A stretch of 64,000 bases of DNA, taken from positions 1 through 64,000 of the forward strand of contig CAZOEL010000013.1 of NCBI GenBank assembly GCA_964578835.1, written 5' to 3'. Each line of letters begins with the position of its first letter. The first letter of the stretch is position 1. This DNA comes from CAZOEL01 sp964578835. Lineage in GTDB: Bacteria; Desulfobacterota; Syntrophobacteria; Syntrophobacterales; Syntrophobacteraceae. Shown here in pieces: positions 8,522 to 17,000 of this stretch. The position numbers were made by a program, and so were the translations under genes. The notes beneath the pieces were generated by a model that was not told where the DNA came from, did no database searches, and saw only the letters and a list, made by a program, of their open reading frames with translations.

Positions 8522-9113
8522 AACTACCCCTTTCCTTCCCGCTGGTAGGGCTTAGGCTGCATCATTGCGCGGCCTGCCGCTGCGCCAATGCAGGCTTAGC
8601 CCTTCGTTCACTATTAGCCGCCAGAAATTTGTTTCCCGAAAAGGCTCGTTTCTAAAGGCGCAACCTTACCGTCTGGAGAATCCACAAGGTTGACCAGCAA
8701 TAAATGAAGATCTGAAGCGCACGATCAGAAACCCACAAAGATCAAGCAGAGTCTATTTTCCTGAAAAACTGTAGCGCACCGCATTCCGGCAAAACAACTG
8801 AGCATTGAGCAAGAGGAGCGTTGAGGTCTCGGGGATAAATTCGCCTTCATCCAAGCGAACGAGGCGATTGCGCCGCCTGAATACGTCTTACGTTTTACAC
8901 ATTAACAAACGGCGTTTTAGGTTGTCAAGCTGTTTTTCACCCGATGGCTAGACGCTTATTATTCTTCTTGAATCAACCGGCTATATTGAAGCCATGATTA
9001 AGAATGCGTTGGTTTTCACGCGTCATCACAAGGATGGATCCCGCGGTCTGTAAGCCAAGCAGGACAGAAAAAGGAAGGAGACAACTAAACAAAACAAGGT
9101 CCTTTTATCTAGA
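8522..9113. other. Leader and promoter region of the oxidoreductase operon
   Basis: About 590 bases without a credible gene, lying between the GntR regulator gene and the first operon gene. An imperfect hairpin spans 8547-8603 (arms AGGGCT/AGCCCT, CTGCAT/ATGCAG and GCGC/GCGC), just upstream of the delta subunit. A possible minus-strand promoter is listed separately; if correct it gives a leader of roughly 370 bases. The rest shows no clear structure. Confidence 0.5.
8899..8928 (-). promoter_or_regulatory. Possible sigma-70 promoter for oxidoreductase operon
   Basis: On the minus strand a perfect -35 hexamer TTGACA (8928-8923) is followed after 18 bases by TAATGT (8904-8899), a weak -10. The sequence just downstream, at 8881-8898, contains repeated ACGT words that could be an operator for the adjacent FadR-type regulator; a similar TACGTTTT word occurs at 9952-9959 upstream of the regulator gene itself. 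This is pattern reading only. Confidence 0.3.
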
Positions 9114-9872
9114 TCACTCCAAAGAAGCTTGTGCTCCGCCGGTGTTCAGCAGTTCGATATAGACTTCCTCAAGCTTTTTCATCTCCCCGAGAATATGAGC
9201 CGCATGCCGACAGGCCACTTCGGCCGCAGCTTCCGCATCCCGGGCCTCAAGAGCTTTGAGGATGTCATCATGATCGTCATCTCGGTGGATGATCTTTGAA
9301 ACCGGTTTGATCGTCTTGATAAAACCATCGGTAAAGTCGAGGATGCTTTCCATAATAAGGGAGAATATCGGATTACCGCATGCGCGGCCCACAAGCCGGT
9401 GGAACTCGCTGTACATTAGGTCAAGCTTGGTTCTATTCTTGATTGTCTTGTAACCCTTCAGAAGGGTCCGCATCCGAATAAGATCCTGGTTTGTGGCATT
9501 CACTGCCGCCAGTCGACACACCTCGGGCTCTATGTACATTCGGACCTGAGCCAGATGATCCACGCTGATTTTCCGAAACCTTATCAGGTCAGCGATATCC
9601 GCCACAAACGTCAGTTTCTGCAAGTCGCAGACAAATGCGCCGCCTTTCGTCCCCCGGCGGATTTCCAAAAAACCTCGCGACTGCAGATGCCTGAGCGCCT
9701 CTCTTATCACCGGTCGACTCACGCCCAACTGCCGCGTCAGTTCCGCTTCACTTGGCAGGGTCTCGCCAGGCTGGTATTTCCCCGAAAGGATCGCTTCTTT
9801 GACCTCTGCGACAACATCTTCATAGAGATTGGTGGTGCGCTTTATCGTTCTGAAAGGCGTCAATGTCAACAT
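9114..9872 (-). CDS. FadR-family GntR transcriptional regulator
   Basis: A 252-residue regulator. Residues about 15-75 form the winged-helix GntR domain (GETLPSEAELTRQLGVSRP and IREALRHLQSRG), and the C-terminal half is the FCD ligand-binding domain with acidic and histidine residues (FHRLVG, HDDILKALEARD, CRHAAH) arranged as in metal-dependent FadR/VanR proteins. These proteins usually sense organic acids or acyl-CoA. AAGGA precedes the ATG. It is encoded upstream of, and in the same direction as, the oxidoreductase operon, so it is the likely local regulator responding to a pathway intermediate; that target is inference. Confidence 0.88.
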   Translation of the reverse strand: MLTLTPFRTIKRTTNLYEDVVAEVKEAILSGKYQPGETLPSEAELTRQLGVSRPVIREALRHLQSRGFLEIRRGTKGGAFVCDLQKLTFVADIADLIRFRKISVDHLAQVRMYIEPEVCRLAAVNATNQDLIRMRTLLKGYKTIKNRTKLDLMYSEFHRLVGRACGNPIFSLIMESILDFTDGFIKTIKPVSKIIHRDDDHDDILKALEARDAEAAAEVACRHAAHILGEMKKLEEVYIELLNTGGAQASLE

Positions 9873-10447
9873 GTTCCTTACTTAAGAGAATCAACAACTC
9901 GAGCGTTGGATGGGGCCAAAAAGTCACGGAAAAACCAAAGGTGGAATGTAATACGTTTTGCAGGGGTGAATATAGCTGAGGCGCAAATGACTGTCAAGGC
10001 GGCTCAGATGTCATAAGCGCTTCTTATTTTATCAAGTTCTCGATCCATAGATCTGCAGCCAGGAACAGCATCTGGAATCCAGCGGAATCGGCTCTTCACC
10101 GGGCGGGGTTTAAGCACAGCTTTGAAACTTCCTTTGGACATAGGAAGTTTCATGTGAGTCGGATAGTCGGAGCTTTTCATCGAATAACTGAACCTTCTTC
10201 TTCAGGAGCTTCAGTGTCGTCTATCAGTTTTATTCTTCAATGCCAAAGGTGTAGGAAAGGATCAACACTCGCTTCGATTCTCTGCAAGAGTAAAAACCCT
10301 ACCATCGCTTGCGCGGAGGCGAAGGCAATTATACATGTCACAAGGCCCTCAAATACCCTATACACCTGATACCATATCCCCCCATAGCTGCTATTCTACG
10401 TTCCAAGAGCAACGAATGAAGAAACCTGTTGAAGCGGAGGAGAGCTC
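9873..10447. other. Intergenic region with one hairpin
   Basis: About 575 bases between the divergent GntR gene and the small Cys-rich gene. An exact inverted repeat GAAACTTCCT (10124-10133) and AGGAAGTTTC (10142-10151) encloses an eight-base loop; no T-run follows. The upstream part should hold the regulator's promoter. I see no gene here. Confidence 0.5.
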
Positions 10448-10780
10448 ATGAAACAATGCAAGCCGATTCAATGTCAATCCGTTGAAAGCCCAAGCGAAGT
10501 CAGGCGCTTTTTATTCTGTAAACAGTACGAAGCATGTCTGGATTATGCGGTCAAGAAAGACTGGGACAATTTCACATGCGAGCAATGCGAGTGTTACGAA
10601 AGAATCCAATGGAGCGACGAGCAATGGGCGGAAGACTCGGAGCGATGTCTCACCCTGGCGTACTTTATCGCCTTTGCAGAAGTCAAAAGACAGCTTGAAA
10701 AGACCAGGAGAGGAATTTCCCAGGCGCCTGTAGCCCCATATCTCTTACAGAAACCGCAAACGGCGGTAGAGTTGTCATAG
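10448..10780 (+). CDS. Small cysteine-rich protein of unknown function
   Basis: A 110-residue protein preceded by GGAGGAG. The sequence has C5, C9, C24, C30 and a CEQCECYE group near residue 45, suggesting a bound metal or structural zinc, followed by a charged helical C-terminus. I do not recognise a named family. It stands alone on the plus strand, converging with the long minus-strand gene that ends eight bases beyond its stop. Confidence 0.65.
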   Translation: MKQCKPIQCQSVESPSEVRRFLFCKQYEACLDYAVKKDWDNFTCEQCECYERIQWSDEQWAEDSERCLTLAYFIAFAEVKRQLEKTRRGISQAPVAPYLLQKPQTAVELS

Positions 10781-10787
10781 TGTGACA

Positions 10788-12386
10788 TCATGGTTCAAAA
10801 GATATTTGTGAGAGAATGGCTACGCGCACGCACGCATTGAGATAAAGGCTCAGCTTTTCAGCTTCCGTGCCGGTTGGCGCAAACACAAACCACGCATCCG
10901 ATGGAATCTCACAGAGGAGAAGATCCCTGGGAAGCCGCCATTCGCGCTCGTGCTTCCAAGCACACACGGGAGGCTCATGCTTCTGAAATCTATGGCGCTC
11001 CGACGGCCTGATCCGAGCATATGCCTCGCTTTTGCCATAGATGGTGGGCTTGGCTCCGAGACGTCGAAGACAACTTCTCTTCACAGCAATGCCATACGGC
11101 TCGAACGTCCAGCGGATCAAGGCGGGATTCCACCTTCGGATGGCGTCAATCTCACCGGGATGCCTCGCGCTCCAGCAGACTACGGCTTCGCCTCCCCGCA
11201 CGATCCTGCTGCTTGCACGCACGCGGTTCTCGATAATAATCCGAATCAGAGTATCCAAAGCGGCGTGCCCCGCCAGGGCATCGCCTGCAAACAAGCTGAG
11301 CAGCCGCTCCCGGTAAGCCTGTCCAGGCCAGGGTCCGGGACAGGCTCTGGTGTAATGATAAAGATAGTCAGACCAGGCAATTTTTCTAACAATCTGGAGT
11401 GACTCCGACAGGGCGGCTCTCTTGCGGGAGGACTCCGCCGCTGCTCCGTGATCTCGAACGCGAAACGGTTTGGCCCATCGCGGGAAGCTTTCCAGAAGAT
11501 GCAAATTGCCCCCGCTTTGAGCATCTTTCGCGTCAGGCAAAAATACTCTTTGCGGGCGAGGATCGTGCTCTTGTTGTCTCTCCAGGATAGCCTCGAGATT
11601 ACCTTTGGAGCGAATTTCCAGGAGCAGGTGTAAATCAGAAAGAAATGCGACGATCCTGTCGCGGCAAATCATCCGGGTCGCTTTCGAACAATGCGCCGCC
11701 CGCGTAAGGCAGCTCACAATCATAGGACTAACGACGGACCGCGGGCTCAAAATATCGATAGATGACGCTTTGACGCCTTCAACAGGAAAAGGCGCTGTCA
11801 GCAGCATCGCCATATCCAACTGCGAAGCGCAGGCAGTGACAAGATCATAGGTAGCGGCGCCAAGGCTGCTCACTATGCCGAGATCCGACGCAGCGCGCTG
11901 CAGGAATGCGCGCATTATCCTCAGCCAATCTTCATCGGGAGAGATGATCCTTGGTTTTCGCGAGTTGAAAACTGCCGCCAACGGGCGGCCAAGCACAACG
12001 TCCCCTCTCCCGAACAGCAGTTGAGGACAGTCCGCATGCGCATCTGAAGGCGGCAATCGGCGCTTCAGCATCGCCGCCCATATCTTTTCCTCTCCGCAAA
12101 TTCTGTCCGCGTCTTTCAAAGCGCGATCGAAGCTCCGATCAGAGCGGCAGGAGATCTCCAGTTTCGAGCGCAGCCATTCCTTCAAAGCGCTCATTCCATT
12201 AAGACCGCTCGTAAGCCATTCTCTTTGTATCTGATGGAATGCGATTCCATTCCATTTCCCGGTCGTTTCCAAAAAGGAGCTGATGGCAAAAACGGCGTGA
12301 CTTTTTTCTTCAGGAAGGACATAAAGCTTTTCTGAAAGCGACTGCGCGATTTCCGAATGGTCGAGATCCGCAAAAATGGAATCCAT
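10788..12386 (-). CDS. Two-domain protein: SLOG/DprA-like plus DUF2971-like
   Basis: A protein of 532 residues, or 546 if the upstream ATG at 12428 is used; the internal start is preferred for its AGGAG eleven bases upstream. The first half reads like a Rossmann SLOG/DprA domain: a GRPLAAVFNSR strand-loop, SSLGAATYDLVTACA, and RDRIVAFLSDLHLLLEIRS matching the R-x-R-I-hydrophobic-sensor segment of DprA and LOG proteins. The second half (from LYHYTRACPG to the WKHEREWRL motif) resembles DUF2971-type domains, which carry a similar E-WR motif. Both domains occur in prokaryotic defence or nucleotide-signal proteins, but the function here is unknown. Domain calls are by eye. Confidence 0.6.
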   Translation of the reverse strand: MDSIFADLDHSEIAQSLSEKLYVLPEEKSHAVFAISSFLETTGKWNGIAFHQIQREWLTSGLNGMSALKEWLRSKLEISCRSDRSFDRALKDADRICGEEKIWAAMLKRRLPPSDAHADCPQLLFGRGDVVLGRPLAAVFNSRKPRIISPDEDWLRIMRAFLQRAASDLGIVSSLGAATYDLVTACASQLDMAMLLTAPFPVEGVKASSIDILSPRSVVSPMIVSCLTRAAHCSKATRMICRDRIVAFLSDLHLLLEIRSKGNLEAILERQQEHDPRPQRVFLPDAKDAQSGGNLHLLESFPRWAKPFRVRDHGAAAESSRKRAALSESLQIVRKIAWSDYLYHYTRACPGPWPGQAYRERLLSLFAGDALAGHAALDTLIRIIIENRVRASSRIVRGGEAVVCWSARHPGEIDAIRRWNPALIRWTFEPYGIAVKRSCLRRLGAKPTIYGKSEAYARIRPSERHRFQKHEPPVCAWKHEREWRLPRDLLLCEIPSDAWFVFAPTGTEAEKLSLYLNACVRVAILSQISFEP

Positions 12387-12527
12387 TCTGCCTGTCGCTC
12401 CTGCTCGGGATAAGGGTCGTTGACGCATTCGACTCGTTGAATTATGCTCATTTTTTCAGATTCTTCGCCCGGAATCTTTTCACGATATCTAAAGACAGCT
12501 CTGCGCAGTGTCAAGAAGGAGTAGGAA

Positions 12528-13571
12528 ATGAAGCTTGGAATCGTCGGGCCGCCACGGTCCGGCAAAACGACCATATTCAACGCGCTTACCAAACGCGCCG
12601 GCGAATCGGTTCCTCCCGGAGGACAGGCAGCCCCGGCCCTCGGCGTCGTGCCTGTTCCCGATCCGAGAGTCGATTGGTTAAGCGAGCTGTATAGCCCGAA
12701 GAAAACTACTTTCGCCCAAGTCACCTACATGGATTTGCAGGGCATGCCCGGGATGGTGGAGAGCAAACAGGAATATATGTCGCTCCTGCTCAATCACATG
12801 AGACCGATGGATGCGTTCCTCATGGTGGTCCGCAATTTTTCCGACTCCGCTCTGGGACCGGCGAACGCGGCTCGCGATTTTCGAGAGCTTGAAGATGAAT
12901 TCATTATTGCCGATCTTGCAACCGTTGAGAAGCGGATGGAAAAGCTCACCATGGAGCTCAAGAAGGGCAAAAAGCCGATCGGAGCGGAAAAGGAACTGCT
13001 CGAAGCCTGCGCCGAGCTTTTGAATAATGAGACTCCTCTTCGAACGAGACCCGATGTGGCGAACGCCCCTGAATTGCGCGGCTTTACGCTTCTTTCCGCC
13101 AAACCGCTTCTGATTGTCGTCAATAATTCGGATGATGACGACAACCTCCCGGAAGGTTCTTTCGGCTCTGCGGAGGTCATGGTGGTGAGAGGCAAGCTCG
13201 AGATGGAAATGGCTCAACTGCCGGAAGACGAAGCCGAGGTGTTCCGCGAAGATTTCGGCATTCAGGAATCGGCTCTGGACCGCGTCATCCAGCGTTCTTA
13301 CGATCTGCTGCAGCTGATTACGTTCCTCACAGTCGGCGAAGATGAGGTGAAGGCATGGACCATACCCAGGAATCAGCCGGCAGTGGAAGCGGCGGGCGCA
13401 GTGCACACGGACATCCAGAGAGGATTTATTAGGGCCGAAGTGGTCGCCTATGACGATTTGCGCAAATCAGGCGACTATGCGGCGGCGCGGAAACAAGGGC
13501 TCGTCCGCCTCGAAGGAAAGACTTACGCCGTACAGGACGGGGACATCATACATTTCCGTTTCAATGTCTAG
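12528..13571 (+). CDS. Divergent YchF/Obg-type GTPase with TGS domain
   Basis: A 347-residue protein of the YchF (OLA1) P-loop family. The P-loop is GPPRSGKTT rather than the usual GxPNVGKST, the switch II position reads DLQGM, and the base-specificity motif is NNSD where YchF has NxxE. The middle is a coiled coil (residues about 120-165), and the last 65 residues match the YchF TGS domain (YDDLRKSGDYAAARKQG, ending HFRFNV). Canonical YchF is an ATPase/GTPase associated with ribosomes; the altered motifs suggest a paralogue with a distinct role. AAGGAG lies nine bases before the ATG. Confidence 0.8.
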   Translation: MKLGIVGPPRSGKTTIFNALTKRAGESVPPGGQAAPALGVVPVPDPRVDWLSELYSPKKTTFAQVTYMDLQGMPGMVESKQEYMSLLLNHMRPMDAFLMVVRNFSDSALGPANAARDFRELEDEFIIADLATVEKRMEKLTMELKKGKKPIGAEKELLEACAELLNNETPLRTRPDVANAPELRGFTLLSAKPLLIVVNNSDDDDNLPEGSFGSAEVMVVRGKLEMEMAQLPEDEAEVFREDFGIQESALDRVIQRSYDLLQLITFLTVGEDEVKAWTIPRNQPAVEAAGAVHTDIQRGFIRAEVVAYDDLRKSGDYAAARKQGLVRLEGKTYAVQDGDIIHFRFNV

Positions 13572-13611
13572 ATAAGAGAAAGACTGAAGCAAAGATGAAA
13601 GGCTGAAGAAC

Positions 13612-13644
13612 GACGCCGCTACTTCGTTTCGCGGTCGCGGCGTC
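13612..13644. terminator. Convergent hairpin
   Basis: GACGCCGC (13612-13619) pairs with GCGGCGTC (13637-13644) around a 17-base loop, between the end of the YchF-like gene and the end of the convergent BPL_N gene, whose last codons it overlaps. On the plus strand CTTTC follows, a weak T-tract. Confidence 0.45.
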
Positions 13645-14965
13645 CTTTCAGACGAAATATCTGAAGAAGAAGAGCGTCGAGCTCATCGAAGAGCGTTTGG
13701 CAGATGCCCGCATGACTCATCCTGTTGCCGAAAAGCTCCTCTCGGAGCTGATCCACCGTATCATTCACTTTCCCGAGCTTTGTCAGAGCCCCCGCCTGTA
13801 AGGCGAGGTTTTCCTCGAGAAGCAGACGCCTGGCCGGACGACAGAAGGATCGAACGGATTCTTCGAGCTTTCCCGCCGCTTCGCGCCATGGATCGAGCTC
13901 TCTGCCGCACGGCTCCATTCGTTCGCACTCATCCGCCAGGACACTCATGGCGACAGCAAGAGAGCCATATTCCAGCCCTCTGATTCCGCGTCGCCATTGA
14001 AGAAGCCACGGCTGCCGCCATGTCCAGAGAAGATGCCTCTCCCCAAAGCTTATAAGCTCGTCAATCGCATCCTTCGCTTTGCGGATCAAGTCTAAGGAGT
14101 TTTCGCCCGGCGGCGCATCAAACAATGGCTTCGGGGCTGAAGGAGAGTCCTTCACGAAAACGCGCTTAGACGCCATGCTATCGAGGTAATGGAGAATATT
14201 TCTGAAAAGCTGATTTCCCAAACGGTCTCCAGGGGTTTCCAGATGAGGATAGGAGAGAATGAGCCTCCCCCGCCCTTCTCGCGCCTCCAGAATGGCCGGA
14301 TGCCCGATAAGCCGCTCAGGGTTCAAGTTGATTCCGTAGACCTTCTCCCATTGAGCCCAAGAGACGGAGTAGCCGTCGAGGTCCGAAACGCAAATGTCTG
14401 CGACGCGAAAATCCGAACCGGCGCTAAGGTAGACGCCAAGCGGCGTGCAACCCGGAAGCGGCTGCCAGTTGAACTGCGACGGCCACCAGATGGAGACGGG
14501 AAATTCCAGTGGAAGCCCTGTCCAGGCGGGATGTCCCTCTATCCCTCTGACAACGACATGGCCGCTTGCGCTCGGGAGGCGATCCGAAAGCGGCATCCGC
14601 TCCAGGGGAACGATATTGAGGGAAGGCCGACTCGATAAAGCCATGCCCGCTCCACCGCAAAAGCCCAAATAACTGCCGCCGCGACGGATGAATTCCTTGA
14701 TTCGGGTTTCTCCGAGCTTCCCAAGGGCCTCGATTTTGTGCGAGGCCCATCCGCCCGGCACGAGAAGAATCCTGTAGCCATCGAGCCGGCCCGCTGCGAT
14801 TTCCTCAGCCGTCAGCAGATGGAAAGGGATATCCAGCTGCTGCAACGTCTCCGCGCAAATTATGCCCCAAGGCAGAGCCTGATCCCAGAAAAGAGCAACG
14901 GGCGGACCAACCCAATGTGAGCCCCGCCCGCCATTGTCATCATTCCCCGGTATTGTCTTGCTCAT
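13619..14965 (-). CDS. BPL_N-type class I amidotransferase-like protein
   Basis: A 448-residue protein. Residues 20-260 form a flavodoxin-like class I glutamine-amidotransferase fold as in the biotin-protein-ligase N-terminal (BPL_N) family: LLVPGGWASHK, then YLGFCGGAGMA with the nucleophilic-elbow cysteine, then LILSYPHLETPGDR with the histidine. The final 180 residues are helical and unrecognised. The start at 14965 overlaps the upstream reductase gene by 26 bases, implying coupling. Whether it hydrolyses anything is unknown. Confidence 0.75.
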   Translation of the reverse strand: MSKTIPGNDDNGGRGSHWVGPPVALFWDQALPWGIICAETLQQLDIPFHLLTAEEIAAGRLDGYRILLVPGGWASHKIEALGKLGETRIKEFIRRGGSYLGFCGGAGMALSSRPSLNIVPLERMPLSDRLPSASGHVVVRGIEGHPAWTGLPLEFPVSIWWPSQFNWQPLPGCTPLGVYLSAGSDFRVADICVSDLDGYSVSWAQWEKVYGINLNPERLIGHPAILEAREGRGRLILSYPHLETPGDRLGNQLFRNILHYLDSMASKRVFVKDSPSAPKPLFDAPPGENSLDLIRKAKDAIDELISFGERHLLWTWRQPWLLQWRRGIRGLEYGSLAVAMSVLADECERMEPCGRELDPWREAAGKLEESVRSFCRPARRLLLEENLALQAGALTKLGKVNDTVDQLREELFGNRMSHAGICQTLFDELDALLLQIFRLKGRRDRETK

Positions 14966-16685
14966 CAGCCGCATCCAGATAACCGCACTTCTTTAGAGCC
15001 GCAACGCCTCCCTGAAGGTTCAACGCATTGCAGATGCCTGCGGTCTCCAATTGGCGCAAGGCCTCGTAAGAACGGACTCCCGAGTTGCACACAACGATCA
15101 ATTGCTTGTCCTTCGGGATTTCCTCCATGCGGCGCTTGAGGGTTTCCTGCGGAATGTTCACCCAGCGATCCCCGAAACGCTCGACGAATGGCGCCGCATT
15201 GGCGGGTCCACGCACATCGAGGCAAATCGTATCTTCTTCCTTTTCTTTGAGAAAGCGGCTTTCAAATACATCCGCATCCACCGGTTTATTGTAGCCGTCG
15301 AGAATGTTCTCCGCCGTATTTCCCGCCGCATTTACAATATCCAGAGCCGAAGCAAAGGGAGGCGAATATCCCACCTCGAGATTCGACAGATCTTCAAGGG
15401 TCGGACGGAACGGAAGCATGGATGCAATGCTGTTGATCCTCCCAACGAGCGCATCGCCGTTATGACCAAGAGCCTGAGCCCCCAAAAGGCGACGCGTCTT
15501 TTTATCGACTGTGATCTGAAGATACATCAAGTCCTGAGAAGGGTAGAAATGGGCGCGATCCGCCTGAATAACCAGAGTGTGGATGGCGTCGAATCCCTCT
15601 TGCAAAGCGGTGTGGAGAGGAATGCCCGTAGAGGCGACGGCAAGATCGAAGATCTTGATCGAAAAGCTTCCTACGACGCCATTGAAAGTTGCGGCGCCGC
15701 CGGCGATATTGGTTCCTATGATCCGTCCCTGACGATTGGCGAGGGAGCCCTGGGGAAAGAATACAGGCTTTCCCGTGATGAGGTGCATCACCTCGATGCA
15801 ATCGCCGCCCGCGTAAATGTCAGGGTCTGAGGTCTGCAGTCTGTTGTTGACCGTGACGGCGCCCTTCGGGGAGACGGCGAGCCCGGCATTCCGGGCAAGC
15901 TCGGAGTTGGGGCGCACCCCGGTCGCCATCAGCACCAGGTCGGCATCGAGAGAACGCATGGAGGTTTCCACGCGGAGCTTCGATTCGCCGTCCCCGGAGT
16001 GAATGGCTCGCACCGTTTCATTCAGGTAGACGGCAATGTCTTTTTCTTCCATGTGCTTTTGCACCATGCGGGCGAGACCTGAATCGAGAATCCCCGGCAA
16101 CACCTGGCCCGCAATTTCGATGATCGACGTCTCGATTCCCCACAAGTCGCTAAGAGCTTCCGCCATTTCACAACCGATAGCTCCAGCGCCTACGATCACA
16201 GCCTTGCCCACCTCGCCTTGAGACAGCCGCGCCTTTATTTCTATAGCGGAGTTGAGATTGGCGAGCGTCATGACCTCGGGCCTCTCCGCCCCTGGAATGG
16301 GAAGCCTGTTCGGGGTGCTCCCGGTCGCCAGCACAAGCGCATCATAAGCAATGTCATCTTCATTGCCAGAAACAAGATCAACGACTCGCACCTTTTTCTC
16401 GCGCCGATCTATGGAGAGCGCGCGAGTGCGCGTCCTAACGCGGACATCCTTGGCGTCTTCGAAAAACTGTGGAGAGCGCACCATATGGAAGCTTGTGCTC
16501 ATCAACTCCCTGGCTTCGCTGATGTCGCCGGAAACATAGTACGGCATGCCGCAGCCGCCATACGATATGTGCTCGTCCATGTCTATCATCGTGACATCGA
16601 AGTCGGGTCGAAGGCGCTTCAGTCGACAGGCCACTTTGGGGCCCAGGGCCACCGCTCCGATAATGACAACGCGCTTTCCTTTCAT
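14940..16685 (-). CDS. CoA-disulfide/persulfide reductase with C-terminal rhodanese
   Basis: A 581-residue flavoprotein. Domains in order: FAD-binding Rossmann fold starting KRVVIIG, with the redox cysteine in SYGGCGMPYYVSG (near residue 43); NAD(P)-binding fold at VIVGAGAIGCEMAEAL; dimerisation domain; and a rhodanese domain (about 480-570) with active-site cysteine in VVCNSGVRSYE. This is the architecture of CoADR-Rhd/NADH-dependent persulfide reductase (Npsr) enzymes, which reduce CoA-persulfide or polysulfide and release sulfide. GGAGG lies ten bases before the chosen ATG. It points to sulfur handling in the cytoplasm. Confidence 0.88.
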   Translation of the reverse strand: MKGKRVVIIGAVALGPKVACRLKRLRPDFDVTMIDMDEHISYGGCGMPYYVSGDISEARELMSTSFHMVRSPQFFEDAKDVRVRTRTRALSIDRREKKVRVVDLVSGNEDDIAYDALVLATGSTPNRLPIPGAERPEVMTLANLNSAIEIKARLSQGEVGKAVIVGAGAIGCEMAEALSDLWGIETSIIEIAGQVLPGILDSGLARMVQKHMEEKDIAVYLNETVRAIHSGDGESKLRVETSMRSLDADLVLMATGVRPNSELARNAGLAVSPKGAVTVNNRLQTSDPDIYAGGDCIEVMHLITGKPVFFPQGSLANRQGRIIGTNIAGGAATFNGVVGSFSIKIFDLAVASTGIPLHTALQEGFDAIHTLVIQADRAHFYPSQDLMYLQITVDKKTRRLLGAQALGHNGDALVGRINSIASMLPFRPTLEDLSNLEVGYSPPFASALDIVNAAGNTAENILDGYNKPVDADVFESRFLKEKEEDTICLDVRGPANAAPFVERFGDRWVNIPQETLKRRMEEIPKDKQLIVVCNSGVRSYEALRQLETAGICNALNLQGGVAALKKCGYLDAADEQDNTGE

Positions 16686-16723
16686 TACGCTCGATCCTCC
16701 AAATATTGAAAACCTTGTCCAGG

Positions 16724-16951
16724 TCAATCATTGCCAAAGCTGCGGATTTCTCCACAGTCAGGACATGTCCACATTATTCCGTTGCAGGTCATTCCCCAGA
16801 AGTTCTCTTCCATACAGTCCGAGCAGATCATGAATCCGCAAGGACAGCTCCAGCAAAACAGCTGCTCCCTATTACAAGTAGAGCAAACGTACTTTGCAGG
16901 CCGCCGCCATCTTCTTCTTTTTTCCTGTTCTGGTTGCCGAGCTTCGTTCAT
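16724..16951 (-). CDS. Small zinc-ribbon-like Cys-rich protein
   Basis: A 75-residue basic protein with four cysteine pairs: CSTC, CWSCPCG, CSDC and CPDC, plus a single C in GMTCNG. After the second pair it reads FMICSDCMEENFWGMTC. It should bind two zinc ions. The start is set at 16951 because the longer frame would run into the DUF342 gene; no good ribosome site is visible, so coupling to the upstream stop 50 bases away is possible. Function unknown. Confidence 0.6.
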   Translation of the reverse strand: MNEARQPEQEKRRRWRRPAKYVCSTCNREQLFCWSCPCGFMICSDCMEENFWGMTCNGIMWTCPDCGEIRSFGND

Positions 16952-17000
16952 CGATATTATTTCATTCGCCTTCGTCAGGATTTCAAAGGAAATTACCTTA

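Noticed and set aside
12191..12724. 177-codon frame spanning the divergent promoters before the YchF-like gene
   Set aside because: It overlaps two well-supported genes in other frames and has no family features.
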